A stretch of DNA of 64,000 nt from Roseovarius sp. M141 (GTDB lineage Bacteria > Pseudomonadota > Alphaproteobacteria > Rhodobacterales > Rhodobacteraceae), in NCBI RefSeq assembly GCF_024355225.1, contig NZ_VCNH01000008.1, positions 682,001 through 746,000 of the forward strand. Reading direction: 5' to 3'. Of the stretch, positions 1-8,854 are shown piece by piece. A program made the translations under genes and the position numbers. The first letter of the stretch is position 1; each line of letters starts with the position of its first letter. The notes under the pieces were generated by a model that saw nothing but the letters and a program-made list of their open reading frames with translations, did not search any database and had not been told where the DNA came from.

Positions 1-1014
1 ACGGTCCATCGGCTCGACGGCCTGTTCCGGCAATCAGTCTTTGGGCGGCTGGCCGGATACGAGGATGTCAACGACGCCAACCGTCTCGCCTGCGATCCGG
101 TCATGCGCCAAGTTGTCGGCGGCAGAGCGGTCGATGCACAAGCGGCCTCGGCATCGCAGATGGGACGGTTCGAGACCGAGACGCTGGCTCTGGCCGGGAA
201 CCGTGCCGCGCTGGCCGACCTGAACGGGCAATGGATCGACCGGTTCCATGACCGTAACGGGCTGAAGTACATCGTTCTGGACATGGACAGCTCGGTCAGC
301 CCGACCCATGGCGACCAGGAAGGGTCCGCCTGGAATGGCCATTTCGACTGTAGCTGCTATCACCCCAACTTTCTGTTCAACCAGTTCGGGATGCTGGAAC
401 GCTGCGCCCTGCGCCATGGCAACGTCCACAGCGCCGATGGCTGGCGTGATGTTCTCGACCCCGTCATTGCGCGCTACGCGGAGCGCGACCTTGGGCCGTC
501 ACTGACCAAGGTCAAGCGGTTCTTCGAGGAATTCGAGTATCAGGCGGCGTCCTGGGACAAGGAACGCCGGGTGATCGCCAAGATCGAATGGCATCCGGGC
601 GAACTGTTCCCGCGTGTCGGCTTCATCGTCACCAACCTGCCGATGGAGCCGGACTGGGTGGTGCGGTTCTACAACCAGCGCGGCACCGCCGAGCAGCACA
701 TCAAAGAGGGCAAATACGCCTTTCGCTGGACGCGGCTGTCGTGCCGGAAGTTCCGCGACAATGAGGTGCGGCTGCAACTGCACGCCCTGGCGTACAACCT
801 GGCCACCTTCTTGCGCTGCATCGAGCTGCCCGAGGCCATGGCCGACTGGTCGTTGACCAGCCTGCAACTGAAGCTGATCAAGATCGGGGCACGTGTGGTC
901 CGTCACGCCCGCACCATCACCTTCCAGCTGGCCGAGGTCGCTGTCACCGGCACGATGGTACGCGCCATCCTCGCCGCTATCCGCCGATTGCGAGCGCCAC
1001 CGCTATGCGCATGA
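1..1014 (+). pseudogene. IS1380-family transposase, 5'-truncated by window edge, probably internally deleted
   Basis: The frame is open from the first base of the window to a TGA at 1012-1014, giving about 337 residues without a start codon. The C-terminal half has the familiar IS1380 features: a first acidic block (VLDMDSSVSPTHGDQEG), the stretch EWHPGELFPRVGFIVTN, and FYNQRGTAEQHIKEGK with the presumed catalytic Glu. From memory of the family, a block of about 45-60 residues that holds the second catalytic Asp (a F-R-A-D-A-A-like motif) should lie between VIARYAERDL and the KVKRFFEEFEYQAASW segment. Here the two are joined in frame. The element is therefore probably catalytically dead even if its N-terminus lies intact upstream. 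An intact copy elsewhere in the genome could supply transposase in trans. Confidence 0.75.
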
Positions 1015-1238
1015 TCGCGATCCACGCTCAAACTGAACGAAAGCGGCTGGACAGATCTGTCCGCTGCGCTGAAAAACGCCGCCCCTGGGCAAGGAAACAG
1101 CGGCTTCGCGGTCTGATCCGTCCAGATCCAGCAGTCTGCGCGACCGCAGGTGCCGCTTGCGGCAGAAAATCCTTGTCTAGCGCTCGGATACAGGCGATCT
1201 TCACCTCAAACGACACGCCACTTGGGGAATGCAGGCTA
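1..1238 (+). mobile_element. IS1380-type insertion sequence, right part
   Basis: The transposase frame is followed by about 220 bp without a credible gene, ending in ACTTGGGGAATGCAGGCTA near 1220-1238. That resembles the terminal inverted repeat of IS1380-type elements as I remember it. The left end lies outside the window, so the inverted repeat pair and the target duplication cannot be checked. Immediately outside the element is an AAATACTCCCGCCGGAGGC sequence, which resembles the tail of a hairpin repeat at 5474-5585. Confidence 0.6.
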
Positions 1239-1300
1239 AAAATACTCCCGCCGGAGGCGGCCTGACTGTCGGGCTTCGGCTTCGACCTGCTATTGATGTA

Positions 1301-2101
1301 TCAACCGTTGCCATTGCGATCGTCAGCCCTCATCCGGTCCATGGCGGCTGTCCATTCGCGATCGCGCAGGATCCGGCGGAAGGCGCGGCGCAGCTCGGCC
1401 ACGGCATCTTGGCGATACCAGCGGCCATGCGCCAGAATCATGCGCTGCGGATCCCATCCGATCATCGCCTCGACCGATTCGGCCAGCGCCGTCTTGCGGA
1501 AGGTCAGGCGCATGTCGGGCGGCATCTTGCCATCGCTGTCGTCGATCCCGGCCAGCCAGACCAGCGGGCGCATCCAGACCGGTAGTTTCGCAGTTTCGAA
1601 GTTTTCGATCAGATCAGTGAGGATAAGGGTAGAGGAGGCGCGGTGAAAGAAGACGGCTTCGCGGTGCTGCTTGCTGCCCTGAACGATCATCTGGTCGATT
1701 TGATCGGCCCAAGGGGATTCTGCCGTTTGTCCCAAATCATGATCGAACCTGAGCGTCAGCCCCTTTTTTGCCGCACGGTCGGCTACGCCGGGTGCCGCAT
1801 AGGATAAAGCATCGGGACAGGCCTGTTGCCAGTCCCCCACGTTCACATAGTGCAGCCAGTTTGGCGCAATCAGATAGCGCACCGGCCCCAGCGCCTGCAA
1901 TTCAGCGCGCAGCCCCTCTGTCAGCAATGTGGGCGAATGAACCCACAGGTCGCCATTGGCCAGCTTCACCACGGTGCAGCGTGTCGAATAGGGCATCCCG
2001 TAAAATCGCACGGCAGGCCCGTCGATCAGCCAGATGTCTGTTGCCACGGGCTTGAGCGTGTTCAGCGGCTCATGGCCCGTGGCGTGTTTATGTGGTGCCA
2101 A
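1301..2101 (-). CDS. DUF4336 domain protein (metallo-beta-lactamase-like fold)
   Basis: This 266-residue protein matches the DUF4336 family, an uncharacterised branch of the metallo-beta-lactamase fold. Segments seen are WVHSPTLL, LIAPNWLHYVNVGDW, STLILTDLIENFE and MILAHGRWY. These lie where MBL proteins carry metal-binding His and Asp, but the canonical HxHxDH motif is absent, so hydrolase activity should not be assumed. The open frame begins with TTG two bases after the stop of the upstream cyclophilin gene. There is no good ribosome binding site, so translation may be coupled to that gene and the start is uncertain. It is the last gene of a three-gene minus-strand group. Function unknown. 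Confidence 0.75.
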   Translation of the reverse strand: MAPHKHATGHEPLNTLKPVATDIWLIDGPAVRFYGMPYSTRCTVVKLANGDLWVHSPTLLTEGLRAELQALGPVRYLIAPNWLHYVNVGDWQQACPDALSYAAPGVADRAAKKGLTLRFDHDLGQTAESPWADQIDQMIVQGSKQHREAVFFHRASSTLILTDLIENFETAKLPVWMRPLVWLAGIDDSDGKMPPDMRLTFRKTALAESVEAMIGWDPQRMILAHGRWYRQDAVAELRRAFRRILRDREWTAAMDRMRADDRNGNG

Positions 2102-2103
2102 GC

Positions 2104-2655
2104 TTATTCGACAACGGTCACGGAGGTCATCACATCGGGCTGGCCGACGACGGCGCCATTGCCGCCCGTGCCACGCTTGATCGCGTTCAGCACCTCCATA
2201 CCTTCCGTGACCTTGCCAACTACGGTGTAGTCTCCATTCAGGTGGCCCGCAGGTGCAAAGTTGATGAAAAACTGGCTGTTGGCGCTATCGGGGCTGGCGC
2301 TGCGCGCCATGCCGACGGTGCCGGCCTCGAACGGACGGTCCGAGAATTCGGCCTTGAGGTCGGGCAGGTCCGAGCCACCCGAACCGGCGAGGCTCATATC
2401 GCCACCGTCCGTCTTGCCGTATTGCACATCGCCGGTCTGCGCCATGAAGCCGTCGATCACGCGATGAAACACCACGCCGTCATAGGCGCCCTGTCTGGCC
2501 AGCGTGGTGATGCGTTCTACATGGACGGGCGCGACGTCGTCGAACAACTCGATTGTGATGGTGCCGTTCGCCTCGCCCGCAACATCGATTTTCAGATCGG
2601 TCGCCAGCGCGGGTGCGGCGGCCAGGATCATTGCGATGGCCAGAACGTTACGCAT
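2104..2655 (-). CDS. periplasmic peptidyl-prolyl cis-trans isomerase, cyclophilin type
   Basis: A 183-residue cyclophilin that catalyses cis-trans isomerisation of Xaa-Pro bonds. An N-terminal signal peptide (MRNVLAIAMILAAAPALA) places it in the periplasm. The core carries the usual short bacterial cyclophilin motifs: VVFHRVIDGFMAQTGD, ANSQFFINFA and a final YTVVGKVTEGMEVLN. It overlaps by 8 bp the end of a second cyclophilin gene upstream, so the two are probably co-transcribed and translationally coupled. The pair looks like a duplication in which one copy gained export. The symbol ppiA would fit by analogy. Confidence 0.93.
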   Translation of the reverse strand: MRNVLAIAMILAAAPALATDLKIDVAGEANGTITIELFDDVAPVHVERITTLARQGAYDGVVFHRVIDGFMAQTGDVQYGKTDGGDMSLAGSGGSDLPDLKAEFSDRPFEAGTVGMARSASPDSANSQFFINFAPAGHLNGDYTVVGKVTEGMEVLNAIKRGTGGNGAVVGQPDVMTSVTVVE

Positions 2656-3154
2656 CCGCGGCCACCTTGACGCTGATCATGCGGTCGGGGTTCGCGGGCG
2701 GCTCGCCCTTGGCGATGGCGTCGACATGCTCCATCCCTTGAATGACGCGGCCATAGACGGTGTATTGACCGTTCAGGAAATGGTTGTCCTTGAAGCTGAT
2801 GAAAAACTGGCTGTTCGCGCTGTCGGGGTTGGCGCTGCGCGCCGCGCCCAGAGCGCCGCGATCATGCGGGATCTTGGAGAATTCGGCCTTCAGGTTCGGC
2901 AGGTCGCTGCCGCCGGTGCCGGCGGCGCGCGGGTTGTAATCCTTTTCCATGTTGGCGTTGGCCACGTCGCCGGTCTGCGCCATGAAGCCGTCGATTACCC
3001 GGTGAAAGGCCACGTTGTCATAGGCGCCGCTGCGGGCCAGTTCCTTCATCCGCGCGCAATGGTCTGGCGCGACGTCGGGCAGAAGCTCGATCGCGACGGT
3101 GCCGTCTTTCAGCTCGATCAGGATGGTGTTTTCAGGATCTTTGATCTCGGCCAT
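2648..3154 (-). CDS. cytoplasmic peptidyl-prolyl cis-trans isomerase, cyclophilin type
   Basis: A 168-residue cyclophilin without a signal peptide, so cytoplasmic. It has the same core motifs as its neighbour (VAFHRVIDGFMAQTGD, ANSQFFISF, YTVYGRVIQGMEHVD). The frame is open further upstream, but the start at MAEIKDPENT is preferred because AAAGGAGG stands just upstream of it, and the extra upstream residues look non-coding. The gene is divergent from pgk. It leads a likely operon of cytoplasmic cyclophilin, periplasmic cyclophilin and DUF4336 protein. The symbol ppiB would fit by analogy. Confidence 0.93.
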   Translation of the reverse strand: MAEIKDPENTILIELKDGTVAIELLPDVAPDHCARMKELARSGAYDNVAFHRVIDGFMAQTGDVANANMEKDYNPRAAGTGGSDLPNLKAEFSKIPHDRGALGAARSANPDSANSQFFISFKDNHFLNGQYTVYGRVIQGMEHVDAIAKGEPPANPDRMISVKVAADA

Positions 3155-3288
3155 GTGGGCCTCCTTTTGATGGGCATTGGGTGAATATCTAGGCGCTCGG
3201 GGCGCGATTGCCAAGCGCCCGACCTTGACGCATGCGCGCCCAGACGCCAAGACATGCGCGGTAGATGATACGGCAAGGATATGGGCGG

Positions 3289-4482
3289 ATGAGCTGGAAA
3301 ACCCTCGACGATATGGATCTGAGCGGCAAGCGCGTGCTGACGCGCGTCGATATCAACGTCCCGGTCGAGGCCGGGCGCGTCACCGATGCCACGCGGATCG
3401 AGCGGATCGTGCCGACGGTGCACGACATTCTGGAACAGGGCGGCAAGCCGATCCTGATCGCACATTTTGGCCGACCCAAAGGCAAGGTGGTGCTGGACCT
3501 GTCGCTGCGTGTCCTGCTGCCGACCCTGGAGGCGGCGCTGGGCCACAGCGTGCGCCTGATCGAAACGCTGGACGGCGCCGAAAACCTGACCGCCGAGGCG
3601 GAGGCTGCGGATGTCCTGCTGCTGGAAAACATCCGCTTTTATCCCGGCGAAGAGGCGAACGACCCCGATTTCGCCGCCCGCCTCGCGGCATTGGGCGACA
3701 TCTATTGCAACGATGCGTTTTCTGCCGCGCACCGTGCCCATGCCAGCACGGCTGCTATTGCGCAGCTGATGCCATCCTGTGCAGGGCGGCTGATGCAGGC
3801 CGAATTGCAGGCGCTGGAGGCCGCGCTTGGCACGCCAAATCGGCCCGTCGTTGCCGTGGTCGGCGGCGCCAAGGTGTCGACGAAACTCGACCTGCTCAGC
3901 AATCTGGTCGAACAGGTCGACAGTCTGGTGATTGGCGGCGGCATGGCCAACACGTTCCTTGCCGCGCAGGGTTTGCATGTGGGAAAATCCCTGTGCGAAC
4001 ATGACATGGCGAAAACCGCGCGCCAGATTATGACCAAGGCCGCCGACAAAGGCTGCGAGATCATTCTGCCCGCAGATATCGTCGTGGCGCGCGAATTTGC
4101 CGAAAACGCCCCTCACGAGACGCTGGCAGTGCATCTGTGCCCGGATGACGCGATGATCCTTGATGCAGGCCCGCAGAGCGTCGCGCGCGTGGCGCAGGCT
4201 TTGGACGGTGCGAAGACGCTGATCTGGAACGGCCCGCTGGGAGCGTTCGAGATCGCGCCATTCGACGCGGCCACCGTTTCTGCCGCACGCCACGCGGCAC
4301 AGCGCACAAAAGCTGGCGAGCTGATTTCCGTCGCCGGCGGTGGTGATACTGTCGCCGCGCTGAACCGCGCAGGCGTCGCCGAGGATTTCACCTACATCTC
4401 GACCGCCGGCGGCGCGTTTCTGGAATGGATGGAGGGCAAGGACCTGCCCGGCGTCGCGGCGCTCAAGGGGTCAGGTCGTTAG
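3289..4482 (+). CDS. pgk: phosphoglycerate kinase
   Basis: This 397-residue enzyme interconverts 1,3-bisphosphoglycerate and 3-phosphoglycerate with ATP formation in glycolysis and gluconeogenesis. N-terminal substrate-site motifs are [13 protein letters not shown] and [11 protein letters not shown]. The hinge and nucleotide region has [25 protein letters not shown] and a C-terminal [12 protein letters not shown]. The length is normal for bacterial Pgk. The start at [11 protein letters not shown] is preferred over an ATG eight codons earlier because it matches the family N-terminus. A class I aldolase follows after 82 bp on the same strand, giving a glycolytic pair. Confidence 0.97.
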   Translation: MSWKTLDDMDLSGKRVLTRVDINVPVEAGRVTDATRIERIVPTVHDILEQGGKPILIAHFGRPKGKVVLDLSLRVLLPTLEAALGHSVRLIETLDGAENLTAEAEAADVLLLENIRFYPGEEANDPDFAARLAALGDIYCNDAFSAAHRAHASTAAIAQLMPSCAGRLMQAELQALEAALGTPNRPVVAVVGGAKVSTKLDLLSNLVEQVDSLVIGGGMANTFLAAQGLHVGKSLCEHDMAKTARQIMTKAADKGCEIILPADIVVAREFAENAPHETLAVHLCPDDAMILDAGPQSVARVAQALDGAKTLIWNGPLGAFEIAPFDAATVSAARHAAQRTKAGELISVAGGGDTVAALNRAGVAEDFTYISTAGGAFLEWMEGKDLPGVAALKGSGR

Positions 4483-4564
4483 CGCGACCATAATTGCAAG
4501 CGCAAGGGCCCTGCAATAGAAGCAGGCGCAGAACAGTGAACATGATATGAGCGGAGCCGAGATT

Positions 4565-5458
4565 ATGCCGAACGCAGCCCAAGCAGAAAAAATTCGCGCC
4601 GGGAACGGCTTTGTTGCGGCGCTTGACCAATCGGGCGGCTCGACCCCCAAGGCGCTGGCGCTCTATGGCGTGCCCGAAAGCGCCTATTCGGGTGAGGCCG
4701 AGATGTTCGATATGATTCATGCCATGCGCGCGCGCATTGCGCAGGCGCCGGATTTCAACGGTGACAAGGTCATCGGCGCGATCCTGTTCGAGATGACGAT
4801 GGACCGCCAGATCGATGGCAAACCGTCGGCCACCTACCTGTGGGAAGAGCGCGGCGTCGTTCCGTTCCTGAAAGTCGACAAGGGGCTGGAGGACGAAGCG
4901 GATGGCGTGCGCCTGATGAAGCAGATGCCGGACCTTGATGCGCTGTGCGAACGTGCGGTGAAGGCGGGTGTCTTCGGGACCAAGATGCGCTCGGTCATTG
5001 ATGCAGCGTCACCCAGCGGGATCGACGCGGTCGTCGCCCAGCAGTTCGAGGTCGCCCAGCAGATTTTGTCCCACGGCCTGATTCCGATCATCGAGCCGGA
5101 AGTCACCATTTCCATCGCTGACAAGGCCGAGGCCGAGGCACTGCTGCTCGAGACGATCAAGCGCCATCTTGACGCGTTGCCCAAAGGCACAGAAGTGATG
5201 CTGAAGCTGACCCTGCCCGAAAAGGCGAACCACTATAAGCAGCTGGTCGATCACCCCGCCGTCATGCGCGTTGTCGCGCTGTCGGGCGGCTATTCGCGGG
5301 AAGAGGCAAATAGTCGCCTGGGGCAGAACACCGGCATCGTCGCCAGCTTTAGCCGCGCATTGACCGAAGGGTTGTCAGCCGATCAGACCGACGCCGATTT
5401 CAACAAGGCAATTGGTGCCACCATCGATAGCATTCATGCGGCTTCGGTCGGTGGGTGA
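4565..5458 (+). CDS. class I fructose-bisphosphate aldolase
   Basis: A 297-residue aldolase that splits fructose 1,6-bisphosphate into dihydroxyacetone phosphate and glyceraldehyde 3-phosphate through a Schiff base. It opens with GFVAALDQSGGSTPKAL, typical of class I enzymes. The expected Schiff-base lysine lies in VMLKLTLPEKANHY at about residue 214, and the phosphate loop is LSGGYSREEAN. The ATG at 4565 is chosen over an in-frame one six codons upstream because GGAG sits eight bases before it. It follows pgk and is followed by a run of inverted repeats. Class II aldolase motifs are absent. Confidence 0.95.
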   Translation: MPNAAQAEKIRAGNGFVAALDQSGGSTPKALALYGVPESAYSGEAEMFDMIHAMRARIAQAPDFNGDKVIGAILFEMTMDRQIDGKPSATYLWEERGVVPFLKVDKGLEDEADGVRLMKQMPDLDALCERAVKAGVFGTKMRSVIDAASPSGIDAVVAQQFEVAQQILSHGLIPIIEPEVTISIADKAEAEALLLETIKRHLDALPKGTEVMLKLTLPEKANHYKQLVDHPAVMRVVALSGGYSREEANSRLGQNTGIVASFSRALTEGLSADQTDADFNKAIGATIDSIHAASVGG

Positions 5459-5473
5459 TCTAAACCGGTGACA

Positions 5474-5585
5474 GGGGGCCAGCCCCCAAGTTGAAAATCA
5501 ACAGAATTTTCAACTTTCCCCCGGGATATTTGACGGCAAGAAGAATGGGGGGTGTTCTTCTTGCTAAAAATATCCTCGCCGAAGG
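5474..5585. repeat. cluster of three perfect inverted repeats downstream of the aldolase gene
   Basis: Three hairpins follow each other. The first is GGGGGC/GCCCCC (5474-5487). The second is AAGTTGAAAAT/ATTTTCAACTT with a 7-base loop (5488-5516). The third is GCAAGAAGAA/TTCTTCTTGC with a 9-base loop (5536-5564), flanked by an outer GATATTT/AAATATC stem (5525-5574). The block ends in AAAATATCCTCGCCGAAGGC. It resembles an intergenic repeat that I associate with Rhodobacterales genomes, and a related tail sequence lies at 1239-1258. The first hairpins could also terminate pgk-aldolase transcription. Confidence 0.65.
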
Positions 5586-6004
5586 CATGAAATCTCTTTC
5601 TGTCTGGATTACAAGCCGGGCGAGGATTGCGGAAATGTCGACCCCCTAAATCGCGCTGCGACCTCGATCGCCGATGAGGCGGGTGGTCCCTGTCGCCCTT
5701 TACCCACGGCACCGCAGCATACCCGGCGCCCAGGCGTTATCGCGCAAGGGGCCGGATCTCCCACGGGTTCAGGCCGTCATGCGGCGGCTGGTGGGGGACG
5801 CCATGAGTGTCCAGTTCGCCATGTTGCCGCGAACTGCGCATCGGCAGTTATTTTTTAGCGAGTGCAGTTGAGCGATCGCGCCGCAAGATTGCAACGCTCT
5901 CTGACCGCTTACCCTGCCCGTGCAAAATGAGATTCCAAATCTGTGGCGATTGTGGCAGGGTTCTCAAAAGGCCCGCCAGAGGCCAACGCAAAGAGGCAAG
6001 TGTC
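5586..6004. other. non-coding stretch upstream of the ftsB-like gene
   Basis: About 420 bp without a convincing gene. A 65-codon frame at 5674-5871 has no ribosome binding site and no recognisable protein features. The last 150 bp probably hold the promoter of the ftsB-like gene, but I see no clear -35/-10 pair. Confidence 0.5.
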
Positions 6005-6304
6005 GTGACAAACCGCAAAAAACCCGCGCTGGGCGTGTTCGTTTACTTCGCCATAGCGTTCGCGCTGGGGACCTATTTCACTTTTGCCGCCGTTCAGGGT
6101 AATTTCGGGCTGTTCAGCCGGGCCGAGATCGAGGCCGAGGCCGACGCGCTTCAGGTCCAATTGGATCTGCTTAACACTGATATTGCCGTGATGGAAAACC
6201 TCACGCGCCGACTGTCAGACACTTATCTGGATCTCGATCTGCTGGACGAACAGGCGCGGTCCGTGATCGGACTGCTGCGCAGCGATGAGATCGTCATTCG
6301 CTAA
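6005..6304 (+). CDS. FtsB/DivIC-type septum formation initiator protein
   Basis: A 99-residue single-pass membrane protein. Residues 1-8 are basic and cytoplasmic, about 10-30 form a membrane helix, and about 38-75 form a coiled coil with many Glu, Leu and Ala residues. A short C-terminal segment contains LDLDLLDEQARSVIG, typical of the family. FtsB-type proteins link the divisome proteins FtsL and FtsQ at the septum. A GTG start at 6005 is chosen because AGAGG lies about nine bases upstream and the membrane helix then begins at the right distance. The gene stands between the aldolase and pdhA, an order I recall from other alphaproteobacteria. Confidence 0.85.
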   Translation: MTNRKKPALGVFVYFAIAFALGTYFTFAAVQGNFGLFSRAEIEAEADALQVQLDLLNTDIAVMENLTRRLSDTYLDLDLLDEQARSVIGLLRSDEIVIR

Positions 6305-6377
6305 CGCGTCTTGCGTTTATGACGCGCCAATGCCTATCCTTAGGGTCTGCACGCAATCAAAACAGGCCTGCAATCGT

Positions 6378-6409
6378 TTGTGCCAAGTATAGTTTAGCGT
6401 TAAACTATA
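6378..6409 (+). promoter_or_regulatory. pdh promoter with overlapping perfect operator-like palindrome
   Basis: TTGTGC at 6378-6383 and TAAACT at 6401-6406 are spaced by 17 bases and could form a sigma-70-type promoter for pdhA, which starts at 6446. A perfect inverted repeat, TATAGTTTA-GCGT-TAAACTATA (6388-6409), covers the spacer and the -10 element. Such overlap is typical of a repressor site. The regulator is unknown. Confidence 0.55.
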
Positions 6410-6445
6410 AAACGATACATGTGCCACTCAGGGGGATATCTGCCA

Positions 6446-7456
6446 ATGGCTGCCCAGAAGAAAGCAAGAAAATCAAACGCTTCGGCGGAGGATCTGAAAG
6501 CATACTATCACGACATGCTGCTGATCCGACGATTCGAGGAGAAGGCAGGGCAGCTTTACGGCATGGGCCTGATCGGGGGGTTCTGTCACCTTTACATCGG
6601 TCAGGAGGCCGTCGTCGTCGGTCTCGAGGCCGCTGCCGAAGAGGGCGACAAGCGCATCACCACCTACCGCGATCACGGTCATATGCTGGCCTGTGGCATG
6701 GACCCGAACGGCGTCATGGCCGAATTGACCGGTCGTGCGGATGGCTACAGCCGTGGCAAGGGCGGCTCTATGCACATGTTTTCCAAGGAAAAACATTTCT
6801 ACGGCGGCCATGGCATTGTCGGGGCCAACGTGCCGCTGGGTGCGGGGCTGGCGTTTTCGGACAAGTATCGTGGCAATGACCGCGTGACGTTCACTTATTT
6901 CGGTGATGGCGCGTCCAATCAGGGGCAGGTTTACGAGACGTTCAACATGGCGGCCCTGTGGGAACTGCCGGTCGTTTTTGTTATCGAGAATAATCACTAT
7001 GCGATGGGAACGTCGCAGAAACGCTCGACCTCGACGCCGGAGATCTACACGCGCGGCGAGGCCTTCGGCATTCCCGGTGAGGCGGTCGATGGCATGGACG
7101 TGCTGGCCGTCAAGGAAGCCGGCGAAAAGGCCGTGGCGCACTGCCGATCCGGCAAGGGGCCGTATATCCTTGAGATCAAGACCTACCGTTATCGTGGCCA
7201 TTCGATGTCGGACCCGGCCAAGTATCGCACCCGCGAAGAAGTGCAGAAGGTGCGCGAGGAAAAGGACTGCATCGAGCATGTCCGTGACCTGCTGCTGACG
7301 GGCAAGCACGCGACCGAAGAGGATCTGAAAGCGATCGACAAGGAGATCAAGAGGATCGTCAACGCATCCGCCGAATTCGCCAAGGACAGCCCCGAGCCGG
7401 ACGAGGCCGAGCTGTGGACAGATGTCTACGCCGACGCCGTGCCGCAGAAAGCCTGA
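6446..7456 (+). CDS. pdhA: pyruvate dehydrogenase E1 component, alpha subunit
   Basis: This 336-residue subunit binds thiamine diphosphate with PdhB and decarboxylates pyruvate, linking glycolysis to acetyl-CoA. The thiamine diphosphate motif begins with GDGASNQGQ at about residue 153 and ends at ENN about 28 residues later. RHSMSDPAKYRT-like residues (YRGHSMSDPAKYR) mark the E1-alpha phosphorylation-loop region. The ATG at 6446 is preferred over 6419 because GGGGGA lies just upstream. It is the first gene of a pdhA-pdhB-pdhC operon with gaps of only 12 bp. Confidence 0.97.
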   Translation: MAAQKKARKSNASAEDLKAYYHDMLLIRRFEEKAGQLYGMGLIGGFCHLYIGQEAVVVGLEAAAEEGDKRITTYRDHGHMLACGMDPNGVMAELTGRADGYSRGKGGSMHMFSKEKHFYGGHGIVGANVPLGAGLAFSDKYRGNDRVTFTYFGDGASNQGQVYETFNMAALWELPVVFVIENNHYAMGTSQKRSTSTPEIYTRGEAFGIPGEAVDGMDVLAVKEAGEKAVAHCRSGKGPYILEIKTYRYRGHSMSDPAKYRTREEVQKVREEKDCIEHVRDLLLTGKHATEEDLKAIDKEIKRIVNASAEFAKDSPEPDEAELWTDVYADAVPQKA

Positions 7457-7468
7457 GGAGCCATACAC

Positions 7469-8842
7469 ATGCCAACAGAAATTCTCATGCCCGCCCTCAG
7501 CCCCACGATGGAAGAGGGAACGCTGGCCAAATGGCTGGTCAAAGAGGGTGACACCGTAAGTTCGGGCGATATCCTCGCCGAAATTGAAACCGACAAGGCG
7601 ACGATGGAATTCGAGGCCGTGGATGAGGGTACCATCGGCAAGATCCTGATCGAGGCCGGCACCGAAGGCGTCAAGGTAAACACCGCCATCGCCGTGCTGC
7701 TGGAAGAGGGCGAAAGCGCCGATGATATTGGCGCGGCCAAGGCCGAGGCGCCGAAATCCGAGCCGAAAGATGCGCCCGAACCCGCTGCATCCAAGGCTGC
7801 TCCGGCCAAGGCGGCAGCGCCCGAACCCGACCGCAGCCCTGACTGGCCCGAAGGCACCGAGACGAAAAAGCAGACGGTGCGCGAGGCGCTGAACACCGCC
7901 ATGGCCGAGGAAATGCGCCGCGACGGTGACGTGTTTATCATGGGCGAAGAGGTGGCCGAATATCAGGGCGCCTACAAGATCACCCAAAACCTGCTGGAGG
8001 AATTCGGCGCCAAGCGGGTGATCGACACCCCCATCACCGAGCATGGCTTTGCCGGGATCGGCGTCGGCGCGGCCTTTGGCGGCTTGCGCCCCATCGTCGA
8101 GTTCATGACGTGGAACTTCGCCATGCAGGCGATTGACCAGATCATCAACTCGGCGGCGAAAACGCTGTATATGTCGGGCGGCCAGATGGGCTGTCCCATC
8201 GTGTTCCGCGGCCCCAATGGCGCAGCGGCGCGCGTGGGCGCGCAGCACTCACAGGATTATGCGGCGTGGTACGCGCATATTCCGGGGCTGAAAGTGGTGC
8301 AGCCCTATTCGGCCTCTGACGCCAAGGGCCTGCTGAAGTCGGCCATTCGCGACCCGAACCCGGTGATCTTTCTCGAAAACGAAATGCTTTACGGCAAATC
8401 ATTCGATGTGCCCGTACTGGATGATTTCACTGTTCCGTTCGGCAAGGCGCGCATTTGGCGCGAGGGCGAAGATGTGACCATCGTCAGCTTTGGCATCGGT
8501 ATGACCTACGCGCTGGAGGCAGCCGAAAAGCTGGCCGAGGATGGGATTTCCGCCGAAGTGATCGACCTGCGCACGCTGCGCCCCATCGATTATGACACGG
8601 TGATCGCGTCGGTGATGAAAACCAACCGCTGCGTGACCGTCGAAGAGGGCTTCCCTGTAGCCTCCATCGGCAACCACCTGTCGGCGGTCATTATGGAGCG
8701 CGCGTTCGACTATCTGGACGCGCCGGTGATCAACTGTCTAGGCAAGGACGTCCCGATGCCCTATGCGGCGAACCTCGAAAAGCTGGCCCTGACCTCGACC
8801 AAAGAGGTCTTGGACGCAGTGCATAAAGTGACCTACCGGTAA
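7469..8842 (+). CDS. pdhB: pyruvate dehydrogenase E1 component, beta subunit, with N-terminal lipoyl domain
   Basis: A 457-residue protein with two parts. Residues 1-85 are a lipoyl domain with the lipoylated lysine in [12 protein letters not shown] (Lys42). An Ala/Pro/Lys-rich linker covers about 88-125. The rest is the transketolase-like E1-beta domain ([33 protein letters not shown]). The fused lipoyl domain is usual for alphaproteobacterial PdhB. The lipoyl domain is almost identical to that of PdhC: 84 of the first 86 residues match, differing at positions 35 and 83. Confidence 0.97.
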   Translation: MPTEILMPALSPTMEEGTLAKWLVKEGDTVSSGDILAEIETDKATMEFEAVDEGTIGKILIEAGTEGVKVNTAIAVLLEEGESADDIGAAKAEAPKSEPKDAPEPAASKAAPAKAAAPEPDRSPDWPEGTETKKQTVREALNTAMAEEMRRDGDVFIMGEEVAEYQGAYKITQNLLEEFGAKRVIDTPITEHGFAGIGVGAAFGGLRPIVEFMTWNFAMQAIDQIINSAAKTLYMSGGQMGCPIVFRGPNGAAARVGAQHSQDYAAWYAHIPGLKVVQPYSASDAKGLLKSAIRDPNPVIFLENEMLYGKSFDVPVLDDFTVPFGKARIWREGEDVTIVSFGIGMTYALEAAEKLAEDGISAEVIDLRTLRPIDYDTVIASVMKTNRCVTVEEGFPVASIGNHLSAVIMERAFDYLDAPVINCLGKDVPMPYAANLEKLALTSTKEVLDAVHKVTYR

Positions 8843-8854
8843 GGAGAGATAGCG

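Noticed and set aside
3118..4293. 391-codon minus-strand frame over pgk
   Set aside because: Antisense to pgk, which is certain. The frame only shares its beginning with the cyclophilin region.
5674..5871. Small plus-strand frame of 65 codons between aldolase and the ftsB-like gene
   Set aside because: No ribosome binding site, no recognisable domain or membrane segment.
6473..8248. 591-codon open frame on the minus strand across pdhA and pdhB
   Set aside because: It is antisense to two well-recognised genes. Its product is rich in His, Arg and Gly without domain features, as expected for a shadow frame in GC-rich DNA.
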